A stretch of 52,113 bases of DNA. It comes from JAAXKN01 sp050258815 (GTDB lineage Bacteria > Bacteroidota > Ignavibacteria > Ignavibacteriales > SURF-24). Location of the stretch: the NCBI GenBank assembly GCA_050258815.1, contig JBLMZM010000157.1, positions 1-52,113 on the forward strand, written 5' to 3'. Below the pieces are notes generated by a model, which was not told the DNA's origin, did no database searches, and saw nothing but the letters and a program-made list of their open reading frames with translations. The position numbers and the translations under genes were made by a program. Of the stretch, positions 8,548 through 17,517 are shown one piece after another; positions within the stretch are counted from its first letter, which is position 1; each line of letters opens with the position of its first letter.

Positions 8548-9539
8548 ATAAATCATTTAAGAATGCCCATTCAGACTTATATGAGCAGTTAAGGGAGAAA
8601 ATTGAAAAACGTATTTCAAATCTATTGAAAGGCAAAGACCCGGAATCTTTATATGTGCCATGCTCTTATATCATGCAAAGCGGCGGTAAAAGACTCAGGC
8701 CACTGCTGGTATTGCTCTCTGCTAAGGCCGGCGGAGGAGAATATAAAAATGCTTTTAATGCAGCCGTTGCTGTTGAGCTGCTCCACACTTTTACTCTGGT
8801 TCACGATGATATTATGGATAATGCAGATAAGAGGCGCGGGCGCTTAACAATACACAAAAAATATGATCTCAGTACTGCCATACTTACGGGGGATAATCTT
8901 GTTGCAATAGCTTACCTGAATCTCTTAAAGGACTGCAGGGAAAATGATAAATCAGTCCTGGCAACATTCACTAAAGGTGTTATTGAGGTCTGCGAAGGGC
9001 AGAGCCTCGACAAGGACTTTGAGATCAGGGCGGATGTTTCAATGGCTGAATATCTCAAGATGATTGAAAAAAAGACTGCTGCTCTGCTTGAAGTCTGTTG
9101 TTCCATTGGGGCACAGATCGGGGGCGCTTCTGCAAGTCAGATAAAAGCACTTTCAAAATTCGGCCGTAATTTAGGCATGGCGTTCCAGATCCAGGATGAT
9201 TTACTTGATATTACTGCTAAAGAGACAGAATTTGGGAAAGTCATTGGCGGAGATCTTGTTGAGGGGAAGAAGACCTTTCTATTCATCAAAGCACACGGTA
9301 AAGCCGAAGGGAAAGATAAAAAAAAGCTTGCTTATGTTATCAAAAACAAGGGTATTGATAAAGCACAGATCGAAGAATATAAAGAGATTTATATTAAACT
9401 TGGTGTTATTGAAGAGACAGAAAACGAAATCAGCCGTTATACTAATCTGGCCTTAAAAGAGCTGAAAGCAATTGATAACAACGAAGCCAGGGAGGCTCTG
9501 AGCTGGCTGGCTAATTCATTGATCAGCAGAAACCGGTAA
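8544..9539 (+). CDS. polyprenyl (likely geranylgeranyl-type) diphosphate synthase
   Basis: The 331-residue all-alpha prenyltransferase condenses IPP with allylic diphosphates. The first aspartate-rich motif is DDIMD at residues 88-92 and the second is DDLLD at 218-222 (MAFQIQDDLLDI). The substrate motif GGKRLRPLLVLLSA is also intact. The first motif lacks the two-residue insertion of bacterial farnesyl synthases and a Phe lies five residues before it, which points to a GGPP or longer product; this is inference only. The start is TTG at 8544, supported by the AAGGGG ribosome binding site at 8531-8536, and it overlaps the fni stop by four bases (TTGA). Confidence 0.9.
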   Translation: MNKSFKNAHSDLYEQLREKIEKRISNLLKGKDPESLYVPCSYIMQSGGKRLRPLLVLLSAKAGGGEYKNAFNAAVAVELLHTFTLVHDDIMDNADKRRGRLTIHKKYDLSTAILTGDNLVAIAYLNLLKDCRENDKSVLATFTKGVIEVCEGQSLDKDFEIRADVSMAEYLKMIEKKTAALLEVCCSIGAQIGGASASQIKALSKFGRNLGMAFQIQDDLLDITAKETEFGKVIGGDLVEGKKTFLFIKAHGKAEGKDKKKLAYVIKNKGIDKAQIEEYKEIYIKLGVIEETENEISRYTNLALKELKAIDNNEAREALSWLANSLISRNR

Positions 9540-9631
9540 TACCGTTTTCCGAAATAATTGCTGAATACAAAAAAAATGGATAATTTCAAAGATATAACTT
9601 TATTAAATTACAAGGGGACCTCAGTTCAAAC

Positions 9632-9898
9632 ATGCTTGAAAGGAAAGTGAAAATTGTAAACAATGCTGGATTGCATACGCGTCCGGCTGCAACCATAGTT
9701 AAGCTTGCTGCAAAGTATAAATCCGAATTTTTTATAAATAAGGATGGTCTAAATATTAACGGAAAGAGTATTATAGGTGTAATGACATTAGCTGCAGAAA
9801 AAGGATCAGAATTAACCCTGATTTTCGATGGCGATGACGAAACTGAAGCCGCCGAAGAAATTACTAATTACTTTAACAGAGGATTTGACGAGTTGTGA
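9632..9898 (+). CDS. ptsH: phosphocarrier protein HPr
   Basis: The 88-residue protein is HPr of the phosphoenolpyruvate phosphotransferase system. The phosphoryl-accepting histidine is His15 in NNAGLHTRPAA. Ser46 is present in NGKSIIGVMTLAA, the site phosphorylated by HPr kinase in bacteria that have it, so regulatory phosphorylation is possible. It is followed at once by enzyme I; the EI start codon overlaps its stop. No sugar-specific EII gene lies in this window. In related bacteria the pair may work mainly in regulation rather than sugar import; that is inference here. It begins 92 bases after the prenyl synthase and may have its own promoter. Confidence 0.95.
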   Translation: MLERKVKIVNNAGLHTRPAATIVKLAAKYKSEFFINKDGLNINGKSIIGVMTLAAEKGSELTLIFDGDDETEAAEEITNYFNRGFDEL

Positions 9899-11655
9899 AA
9901 AAAATAAATGTTTCGGATTCCAATATATTAAATGGAATAGCAGCTGCTCCCGGAATAGCTATTGCACAGGCTTATCTTTATGAAAAAGAGAAGCTTGAAA
10001 TTAAGGATGGAGCTATCAGTGACGTTGAAGAAGCTAAAGCTAACCTGAAGGAAGCTTTGGACCGCTCAAAGTATGAGCTGAATAAAATCTTCAATATAGC
10101 AACTGAGAAAATGGGCACAAACAGGGCTGCTATCTTCGAGGCACAGTTGATGATTTTAGATGACCCTTTTTTAATTGACCAGATCTTTAAGAGAATCGAA
10201 ACAGAGAAAAAGCTTCCAGAATACATAGTCAATGACGAAATAACCAGGTATCAGGAGATGATGAATTCTTCTGATGAATTGTATATGAAGGAAAGATCAC
10301 ATGATATCGAGGATATAAAGAACAGGATCATCAGGAATCTCCAGAAAAAAAGACTGCAATCCAAAATCGCCGGAGGTGACGTCATTATTGTCACCGCTTC
10401 ATTAACACCTGCAGATACTATTTTATTTTCCAAAAGTGACGTAAGGGGATATATCACGGATTTTGGAGGACTGACTTCCCATGCAGCCATTGTATCCAGA
10501 TCGCTTAAAATACCTGCTGTCGTTGGCACCCATGATGCTACAGCCAGGATAAAAAACGGGGATCTGTTGATAATGGATGGGTTTCATGGAAAAATTATCC
10601 TGAAACCGGATGAAGCTCAGCTTGAATATTATAAGGTTAAAATTGAGAAACTTACCCAGTTTGACAAAGAACTGGCTGAGTTGAAAGACAAACCTGCTGT
10701 TACACTGGACGGGAAAGAGATAATCATTCGCGGGAATATTGATATTTCTGACGAAGTTGATTATTTAATCCAAAACGGGGCAAAAGGAATCGGACTGCTG
10801 AGAACCGAGCAGATATTTAGTGATCTGGATACCTTTCCTGGTGAGGAAGAACAATATATTGTTTACCACGAACTGGCTGAGAAAATTTATCCTGAATATA
10901 TGATCATCAGAGCTTTCGACGTAGGTGGCGACAAGTTTCTGCCCAATGATATCAAAGAACCGAACCCATTCCTTGGATGGCGGGGTATCCGCTTCCTTCT
11001 GGATAATCCGGAGATTTTCAAGACACAGATACGTGCTGTTCTGAGAGCCAGCGTACACAAAAACATCAAACTTATGCTCCCAATGGTCGCTTCATTTGAA
11101 GAGGTGAAAAGATCCAAGGCTTTAATACAGGAATGCAAGGATGAACTGAGGAAGGAAAAGATCAAATATGATGCGCACCTTAAGATAGGAATAATGGTTG
11201 AAATACCTTCAGCAGCTGTCCTGGCTAAAGAGTTTGCTGATGAAGTGGATTTCCTGAGTATTGGGACAAATGACCTTATACAGTTTATTCTTGCGGTGGA
11301 CAGGGGTAATGAAATTGTTTCCATGCAATACCAGGAATTTCATCCTGCAGTTATCAGGACAATATACAGTATTATAAAAAATGGGCAAAAGGGGAATGCT
11401 TTTGTCAGTATGTGCGGCGAAATGGCAGGAGATACAGTTGCAATTCCACTGCTGGTGGGTATGGGGCTGGATTCCCTGAGTGTATCTCCTTCGTCTATTC
11501 CATATATAAAAAGGATAATTCGTAATTTATATTATTCCAAGGCTAAGGAACTGGCTGATGAATGCCTGAGCTTTTGCTCACTGGAACAAATAACAGAAAG
11601 GATTGAAAAATTCTTTTCGGAAAACCTGATTAAGCAATCGAACAACTATATTTAA
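9895..11655 (+). CDS. ptsI: PTS enzyme I (phosphoenolpyruvate-protein phosphotransferase)
   Basis: The 586-residue protein autophosphorylates with PEP and hands the phosphate to HPr. Domains in order: N-terminal HPr-binding helices (to about 150), the phosphohistidine domain with His196 in GGLTSHAAIVSRS, a linker, and the C-terminal PEP-binding barrel with DFLSIGTNDLIQF and catalytic Cys507 in FVSMCGEMAGD. All key residues are present and the length is normal. The start is GTG at 9895, which overlaps the ptsH TGA stop by four bases, so the pair is translationally coupled. Directly downstream lies a decayed sugar-phosphate isomerase gene that was probably the third member of this operon. Confidence 0.96.
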   Translation: MKKINVSDSNILNGIAAAPGIAIAQAYLYEKEKLEIKDGAISDVEEAKANLKEALDRSKYELNKIFNIATEKMGTNRAAIFEAQLMILDDPFLIDQIFKRIETEKKLPEYIVNDEITRYQEMMNSSDELYMKERSHDIEDIKNRIIRNLQKKRLQSKIAGGDVIIVTASLTPADTILFSKSDVRGYITDFGGLTSHAAIVSRSLKIPAVVGTHDATARIKNGDLLIMDGFHGKIILKPDEAQLEYYKVKIEKLTQFDKELAELKDKPAVTLDGKEIIIRGNIDISDEVDYLIQNGAKGIGLLRTEQIFSDLDTFPGEEEQYIVYHELAEKIYPEYMIIRAFDVGGDKFLPNDIKEPNPFLGWRGIRFLLDNPEIFKTQIRAVLRASVHKNIKLMLPMVASFEEVKRSKALIQECKDELRKEKIKYDAHLKIGIMVEIPSAAVLAKEFADEVDFLSIGTNDLIQFILAVDRGNEIVSMQYQEFHPAVIRTIYSIIKNGQKGNAFVSMCGEMAGDTVAIPLLVGMGLDSLSVSPSSIPYIKRIIRNLYYSKAKELADECLSFCSLEQITERIEKFFSENLIKQSNNYI

Positions 11656-11663
11656 GACAGGCT

Positions 11664-12548
11664 ATGAAAATAGCAGAATAAGTCAAAATAACGCTCTGCA
11701 AGATCAGTTTGACGTTTTGAAGGATATATTTTGCCATTTAGGCTTTGAATTGAGCAACCAGTTTCCCCTGGTTGGTACAAACCTACTGGAAATGAGTCCT
11801 GTTGTTGTGCAGGGACCCGGCGGATCAGCAAATAAATGCGATGTTCTCCAAAATTACCTGCAAAATGAAATAAAAATTCCATACCTTGTCAACAGAAGTT
11901 ATGCATTACCTTCTTTTGCAGGCAAAAACATTTGTAATTGTTTCCACAGTTTCCGGCGATACTGAAATGTCTTTTCTGTAAAAATTATACAGGAATAGAT
12001 ATTTATTGAAAAGCAGGATGAAATTATCGGAAAAATTGTTATTTTTATTAAAAGAAGGGCTGAAGAATACAGAAATGAAGGGAATTTTGCATTTAAGACG
12101 GCTGAGTCGCTGGCCGGATTTATTCCGGGTAATTACTCTGAAGTTGAGCTTACCTACTCAGCAGGTAACAGGCCGAAGTGTCATTTAATGAAAATTCAAG
12201 GCTTCATTCTTTCCATAATGTTATTCCGGAATTAAGCCGCAACTAAATTATCGGTTGGGAAGCTATTTCGGACAAACAGTTTTGCACAAAACTTATCAAC
12301 TTATTAATTGATAAAGAATATTATCCTCAAATAAAAAAAAAGGATCGATATTACGACTGATCTGGTGGGCAAATCCGGCACTGAAGTAATAAATCTTCCC
12401 AGATATGAGGAAAGTATCAAGGAAAGATTATTTTGTCTGATGTATTTAGGTGGTTTGGATTAGCTGCTACCTGGAATTAAATCGTGATATTGACCCTGCA
12501 ACTATTAAAAATATTAATATTTTGAAAGAAAGACTTGCTGGTCAATAA
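11664..12548 (+). pseudogene. decayed bifunctional phosphoglucose/phosphomannose isomerase
   Basis: No long frame spans this 880-base stretch, but pieces in successive frames match PGI/PMI in order. Frame 1 (to the TGA at 11963-11965) gives PVVVQGPGGSANKCDVLQNY and VNRSYALPSFAGKN, the SIS-domain start. Frame 2 (11931-11981) gives FVIVSTVSGDTEMSFL. Later frames give AESLAGFIP, then NENSRLHSFHNVIPELSRN followed by a TAA where Glu is expected, then IIGWEAISDKQF, IKKRIDITTDLV, and finally YLELNRDIDPATIKNINIL ending in LAGQ-stop at 12548. At least four or five frameshifts and one nonsense change are present, and roughly 100 bases seem missing. The intact enzyme would interconvert glucose-6-P, mannose-6-P and fructose-6-P. 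It sits directly after ptsI. Homology is by eye; the many lesions make sequencing error unlikely. Confidence 0.85.
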
Positions 12549-15357
12549 ACTAAAATATATACTTTTTCTTGTACTGCTTTATTCAGGAACAGTACAGGCT
12601 CAATTTTATTTTTTTGGAAGGAATAAAGTCCAGTATGATGATTTTAACTGGAAAGTCCTGAAAACTGAGCATTTCGACATATATTTTTACGATGATTTTG
12701 AAGAGATGGCAGAAATCGGTTCTGCTTTTGCAGAAGAAGCATTTTCTGATCTCAAAGTAAAATTCAATAACGTTGTAACCGGCCGGATCCCACTTATTTT
12801 TTACAATACCCATATTCATTTTCAGCAGACCAATACTACTCCTGGTTTTATACCAGAAGGCGTTGGCGGTTTCTTTGAGTTCCTGAAAGGAAGGGTGGTA
12901 ATCCCGTATCTGGGTTCTATTGATGCTTTCAGGCATGTGATCCGGCATGAACTGGTGCACGTGTTCATGACAAATAAACTGTTCCGTGTGCTGAATGACC
13001 ACAGAGTTACCACAGAGAGATACCCTCCTTTGTGGTTTACTGAGGGGCTGGCAGAATTCTGGTCCACTTCATGGGATACCCAGGGCGAAATGGTAATGCG
13101 TGATGCCGTTATTAATAATCAGTTTGTCGGACTTAAAGATATTTATATGATCTTCGGTACATTCCAGATGTACAAGGAAGGCCAGAATCTGCTTGAATTT
13201 ATATCAAGGACATATGGTAAAGAGAAGATACAGCTTCTCCTGGAGAATTTCTGGCAGTTTGAAAATTTCAATGACCTGATGGAGTTTACAATAGGGAAAT
13301 CGGTCGAAGAGATTGATGAGGCCTGGACTTACTATTTAAAACAGAAATATTTCCCGTTGCTTGGGAATAAAATTCCACCTGAGAATGGCTCGAAAAAGCT
13401 CACTGATTTCGGTTTTAACTTCTCTCCGTCTTTTTACATGAAGGACGGAACCCCATATCTATATTTCGTTGCCAACAGGGATGGTTATTCTTCTATTTAT
13501 GAGATGCCATTAAAACCTTTTGAAAAAGAAAAGGATAAACCTGAACCGGAAATACTGGTAAGGGGTGAAAAAGAGGATGTATTCGAGGCTTTTCATCTCC
13601 TGGACGCCTCTCTTAATGTTTCATCAAAAGGTATAATTGCCTTTATCACCAAGTCAGGGGCAACTGATGCCCTCCATTTTTATTCAATAAAAGATGCCTC
13701 AATTATTAAGACTTTCCAGAACAATGAACTGATCAGCTTAACAGCCCCCCGGTGGTCTGCAAGCGGAAGCGAAGTGGTTTTCCAGGCAATCGACAGGAAA
13801 GGGTATTCGGACATTTTTATTTATAACTTTGACAGTGGACAGCTGACCCGAATTACAAATGACTATTATGCCGATATCAACCCGGTTTTTGGAGGCGGAG
13901 ACAGCAGCATAGTATTCTCATCGGACAGAACAGACGGCATATTTAAAAAGAAGTATAACCTTTTTGAATATAACCGCAGCAATCATTCTATCGATTACAT
14001 AACTTACTGCGGTGCCGATAATAAAAACCCGGTCTTTAGTCCTGATTTCCGGGATCTTTATTTTATATCAGACTATGATGGCACACAAAATATCTGGCGC
14101 CTGGAGAGGAGGGGAAAATCTGCTACTGGCATGTCCCAGATCACACATTTCCTCACAAGTGTTTATGATTATACTTTTATTGATAAGGATGAAGTTGTTG
14201 CCTCGGCTTTCGAAAAATTCTCATTCCAGTTATATAAAATTAAAATACAGGATCCGGCAGATTCCCTCAGGAAATTTGTAAGTTTTGATTTTTCTCTTAC
14301 AGACGGAAGGTGGGTAGCAAATAAAATTAAAGCAGAATCAATTAAAGAGAAATTAAAGTATGAGAATAAATATACTCTTGATTATGCTCAGAGCCAGGTT
14401 ACCACTGACCCTGTTTATGGTACTCAGGGCGGCGCCTTATTTTCATTGAGCGATCTGCTCAGTAATGATAATTATTATTTCCTGATTTATAACACAGCTG
14501 AAATCCAGAGTGATATTCTTAAAAGCTTCAATGTGGCTATTTCCAGAGTAAATGTGGGTACCAGGGCAAACTTTGCCTATGGATTGTTCCATTTCAGCGG
14601 CAGGAGATATGATATTCAGGATTCTGATGAGTACTATTATGAAAGGAATTTTGGTGGCTACTTTACACTTTTCTATCCTCTTTCCAAATTTAACAGAATT
14701 GAAGCCAGTGTGTCTCTGGCAAATTCTGATAAACAGGTAATTGAGAATGTAATACAGAGAAAAGCTCTTCTGGTCTCCAATTCAATCTCTTACGTTATGG
14801 ACAATTCTCTATGGGGCCCGACCGGCCCCCTGGATGGCACCAGATTCAGGCTTCTTCTGGGGTTTACAAACGATGTTAAATACAGTAATGTAAATTATTA
14901 TACATTTATTGCCGACTTCAGAAACTATTACAGGTTAGGTTTCAAGAGCGCACTGGCCTTTAGAACAGCATTATTCTATAATGAAGGCAGGGAAGCCAGA
15001 AGATATATAATGGGAGGAAGCTGGGATCTCAGGGGATGGCCCAGGTGGTCTATAAGAGGGCAGAAGATGTGGATATCATCTGTGGAACTGCGATTCCCTT
15101 TGATTGACCTTTTTGCTGTCAGGTTCCCGTTTGTAGATTTTTATTTCCCAAATATAAGGGGAGCACTTTTTTTCGATGCCGGAAATGCCTGGGATAATAA
15201 GTATGAATCCACCCTGGGGAGTGTCGGCGGTGGAATAAGGATCAACCTTTTTGACATAATTACGCTCCGCTACGATATTGGGAAAAAGATTGAAAACAAT
15301 TTCAACAGTTTCCAGAATAAATTATTTTATCAGTTTTTTATCGGATGGGATTTTTAA
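12535..15357 (+). CDS. secreted zinc metalloprotease / beta-propeller / Omp85-like barrel fusion
   Basis: This 940-residue protein starts with a signal peptide ending near TVQAQ. Residues about 25-270 form a peptidase-MA-like gluzincin domain: HELVH at 138-142 and a downstream Glu in WFTEGLAEFW (E170/E174) as likely third zinc ligand. Residues about 285-620 hold TolB/WD40-like propeller repeats such as PDFRDLYFISDYDGTQNIW. The C-terminal 300 residues look like an Omp85/BamA-type beta-barrel, with GPTGPLDGTRFRL and the GGSWDLRGW element near residue 827, ending in an aromatic residue (GWDF). The protein is thus inferred to sit in the outer membrane. The start is TTG at 12535, overlapping the end of the pseudogene by 14 bases; no ATG lies upstream of the signal sequence. 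Function is unknown; quality control or processing at the outer membrane is a guess. Confidence 0.8.
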   Translation: MLVNKLKYILFLVLLYSGTVQAQFYFFGRNKVQYDDFNWKVLKTEHFDIYFYDDFEEMAEIGSAFAEEAFSDLKVKFNNVVTGRIPLIFYNTHIHFQQTNTTPGFIPEGVGGFFEFLKGRVVIPYLGSIDAFRHVIRHELVHVFMTNKLFRVLNDHRVTTERYPPLWFTEGLAEFWSTSWDTQGEMVMRDAVINNQFVGLKDIYMIFGTFQMYKEGQNLLEFISRTYGKEKIQLLLENFWQFENFNDLMEFTIGKSVEEIDEAWTYYLKQKYFPLLGNKIPPENGSKKLTDFGFNFSPSFYMKDGTPYLYFVANRDGYSSIYEMPLKPFEKEKDKPEPEILVRGEKEDVFEAFHLLDASLNVSSKGIIAFITKSGATDALHFYSIKDASIIKTFQNNELISLTAPRWSASGSEVVFQAIDRKGYSDIFIYNFDSGQLTRITNDYYADINPVFGGGDSSIVFSSDRTDGIFKKKYNLFEYNRSNHSIDYITYCGADNKNPVFSPDFRDLYFISDYDGTQNIWRLERRGKSATGMSQITHFLTSVYDYTFIDKDEVVASAFEKFSFQLYKIKIQDPADSLRKFVSFDFSLTDGRWVANKIKAESIKEKLKYENKYTLDYAQSQVTTDPVYGTQGGALFSLSDLLSNDNYYFLIYNTAEIQSDILKSFNVAISRVNVGTRANFAYGLFHFSGRRYDIQDSDEYYYERNFGGYFTLFYPLSKFNRIEASVSLANSDKQVIENVIQRKALLVSNSISYVMDNSLWGPTGPLDGTRFRLLLGFTNDVKYSNVNYYTFIADFRNYYRLGFKSALAFRTALFYNEGREARRYIMGGSWDLRGWPRWSIRGQKMWISSVELRFPLIDLFAVRFPFVDFYFPNIRGALFFDAGNAWDNKYESTLGSVGGGIRINLFDIITLRYDIGKKIENNFNSFQNKLFYQFFIGWDF

Positions 15358-15402
15358 GGATCAATCATAAATATTTTCAAAACAGGCTCTGCTTTAATCA
15401 AA

Positions 15403-16593
15403 ATGAATCCGAAATTATTAAGAAACATAACGCCGGACTATCAGCTGAGAATCAGAAATTTGATGCTGCTTTTATTACTCCTCGAATTCCTTTGTATTTC
15501 CGGGTGTGGTAAAAATATAGTGATCCCTGATTCAAAATATAATAGTCAGTCATATTCCATGTTTGGGAGGAATGCATCCCGTGTATTCTATATCCCTGAA
15601 AACCTGGGAGATTCACTTGAATTGAAATGGGACGGAGATATTAATGGCAGTTTTGCAACTACCTCGGTTACAGCATATGACAATTATGTTTTTGTTCCCG
15701 ACCTTTCAGGAAGGGTATACGCGTTTGATATCAGGGATGGAAAAGAATTTGGTTATATTAAATACAAGGGGGCAATTTCTCCTGCTCCGATGATAAATCA
15801 ATTTGTCATGACATTTGTTGTTACTGAGTACAAGGAAACAAATTCTGTAATCTATAATTATAATTTTCATACCGGACAGGAAACAAAAAAAATGGAAACC
15901 GAAGGGAAAGTCCAGTCTGAGCCTCTTATGCTTAATGACGGATTTATCCTTCTGACCGAACAGGGGAAGGCCATTAAGTATGGGAATGACTATAATAAGT
16001 TGTGGGAATTTGATACCAAAAGCTATATTCATAGTTCTCCTGCATTATACAAGGATTATTTAGTCTTTGGAAATGACAAAGGCGATGTATTTTCAATTGA
16101 TGCCAGGCAGGGTTCATTAAACTATAAAAAAAATGTAGGGACCGGATTTGAGGGCGGATTTTCAATATCAGGAGACACAGTCTACACTGCAGATGATTCA
16201 GGGGTCATTTATTGTCTTTCTATAAGTTCTGGTAAAGTAATCTGGCAATATCGGACAGGAACCAAGATAAATGTGTTTCCGGTGTTTGACGATAATTTCT
16301 TGTATATGGGGAATCTGAGGGGCGAAATATTCAAACTGGATAAAAAAAACGGAATGCTGAAATGGAAGATTTCTACTGATGGGATAATTAATACCACACC
16401 TTTACTTTTTAATGATTATCTTGTTCAGCCTGACCTGAACAAAAAAATATATCTTATTAATACAGGCAGTGGGAAAATTGCAAAGACTTTGAATTTTGAG
16501 GGGCGGACTAAATTATCTCCTGTATATTATAATAATACACTTTTCTTTGGAGTTGATAACGGCAGAGTATTGGCCTATGAGATCATTAAATAA
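15403..16593 (+). CDS. BamB-like PQQ-repeat beta-propeller lipoprotein
   Basis: The 396-residue protein begins with a basic stretch, a Leu-rich hydrophobic segment and a lipobox (CISGC), so it should be lipid-anchored in the envelope. The rest is a chain of PQQ-like beta-propeller blades, for example YVFVPDLSGRVYAFDIRDG, LVFGNDKGDVFSIDARQG, TADDSGVIYCLSISSGKVIW and LYMGNLRGEIFKLDKKNG. This is the architecture of BamB, the scaffold lipoprotein of outer-membrane protein assembly, although the same fold is used widely. It starts 45 bases after the metalloprotease-barrel gene and overlaps the next gene by 17 bases. The context with an Omp85-like barrel supports a role in outer-membrane assembly or processing, which remains inference. 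Confidence 0.75.
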   Translation: MNPKLLRNITPDYQLRIRNLMLLLLLLEFLCISGCGKNIVIPDSKYNSQSYSMFGRNASRVFYIPENLGDSLELKWDGDINGSFATTSVTAYDNYVFVPDLSGRVYAFDIRDGKEFGYIKYKGAISPAPMINQFVMTFVVTEYKETNSVIYNYNFHTGQETKKMETEGKVQSEPLMLNDGFILLTEQGKAIKYGNDYNKLWEFDTKSYIHSSPALYKDYLVFGNDKGDVFSIDARQGSLNYKKNVGTGFEGGFSISGDTVYTADDSGVIYCLSISSGKVIWQYRTGTKINVFPVFDDNFLYMGNLRGEIFKLDKKNGMLKWKISTDGIINTTPLLFNDYLVQPDLNKKIYLINTGSGKIAKTLNFEGRTKLSPVYYNNTLFFGVDNGRVLAYEIIK

Positions 16594-17314
16594 AATATTA
16601 TTTCTCTTAATACTGTGTTCTATCTTTATGCAGATGAACGCAATTCACGCTCAGGATTGCAAATCGCTGCTCGGTATCTCAACTAATGATACCTCATCAG
16701 CGGTTTTCATCAATGAGAAGTATGCTGGGAAGGGGAATATTGAAATAGAGTTAGGTAAGGGGAAATACTATATCTTTATTAAAGATGATGTCCTAAAATG
16801 GAATGCAAAGGAAATCAGGGATTCGGTTATTATTGATTCGTGCGGTATAACGAAAAGACTATCTTACACCTTTGAGCAAAGTATATTTCTATCGTCATCT
16901 CCCGCTAATGCTGAAGTATTCTTCCGGGATTCATTGATTGGGAGTACCCCATTATCAATAAATCAAAACGTTTCGCAGATTGAACTCAGAAAGGAAAATT
17001 ACAAGCCTTTGAGTGTAAATACTAGGGATTTGTCTAAAAATCCGGTACTTAATCTGGATTATATCGGGAAAAAACGCCAGGAAAGCTTCTTTAAAACAGA
17101 TTTATTCAAAGTACTGCTGGGTACGGCTGTAGCCCTGGGCGGTACTGCAGTTTATTATAAACTCAAGGCAAATGATACATTTGACCAGTATAACCAGTCA
17201 GGGGATGCTGCTCTGTTGGACAAGACTAACAGATATGACCTGATAAGCGGCATTACGTTCGGGGCTCTTCAGATAAATTTTGGGGTATTGATATATTATT
17301 TCCTTAAAAACTGA
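16577..17314 (+). CDS. PEGA-domain membrane protein with signal peptide
   Basis: I place the start at the ATG at 16577, which gives MRSLNKILFLLILCSIF and a signal peptide ending at HAQ; the open frame extends upstream to 16496 but that part encodes an implausible leader inside the previous gene. The 245-residue product contains a PEGA domain at about residues 103-152 (FLSSSPANAEVFFRDSLIGS) and a weaker similar segment near 32-68. Two hydrophobic segments follow at about 178-194 and 222-243, so the C-terminus is likely membrane-bound. PEGA domains occur in surface-layer and envelope proteins. The 17-base overlap with the BamB-like gene implies translational coupling. Function unknown. Confidence 0.75.
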   Translation: MRSLNKILFLLILCSIFMQMNAIHAQDCKSLLGISTNDTSSAVFINEKYAGKGNIEIELGKGKYYIFIKDDVLKWNAKEIRDSVIIDSCGITKRLSYTFEQSIFLSSSPANAEVFFRDSLIGSTPLSINQNVSQIELRKENYKPLSVNTRDLSKNPVLNLDYIGKKRQESFFKTDLFKVLLGTAVALGGTAVYYKLKANDTFDQYNQSGDAALLDKTNRYDLISGITFGALQINFGVLIYYFLKN

Positions 17315-17517
17315 TTTTTGAATCATTGAAGTATTCCACTGTATTCACACCGCCTGTCTTATTTCTTCTCCATAACTGAAATAATGCCCGATTATCCAAT
17401 GGTAAACTTTCCCGCAAAGCATTATTCTAAAAAATCATAAAAAGGAAATTTTTAATTGCTATAGAGATTTAATATAGTTATTTTTTCATGCCCTAAAATT
17501 TATCAAGATATGGCTCA

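Noticed and set aside
12583..13002. 139-residue minus-strand open frame opposite the metalloprotease domain
   Set aside because: It mirrors the signal peptide and zinc-protease region of the plus-strand gene; no independent support.
16496..16576. Upstream extension of the PEGA gene
   Set aside because: The added residues would put a second odd hydrophobic stretch before a perfectly good signal peptide, and they lie inside the BamB-like gene.
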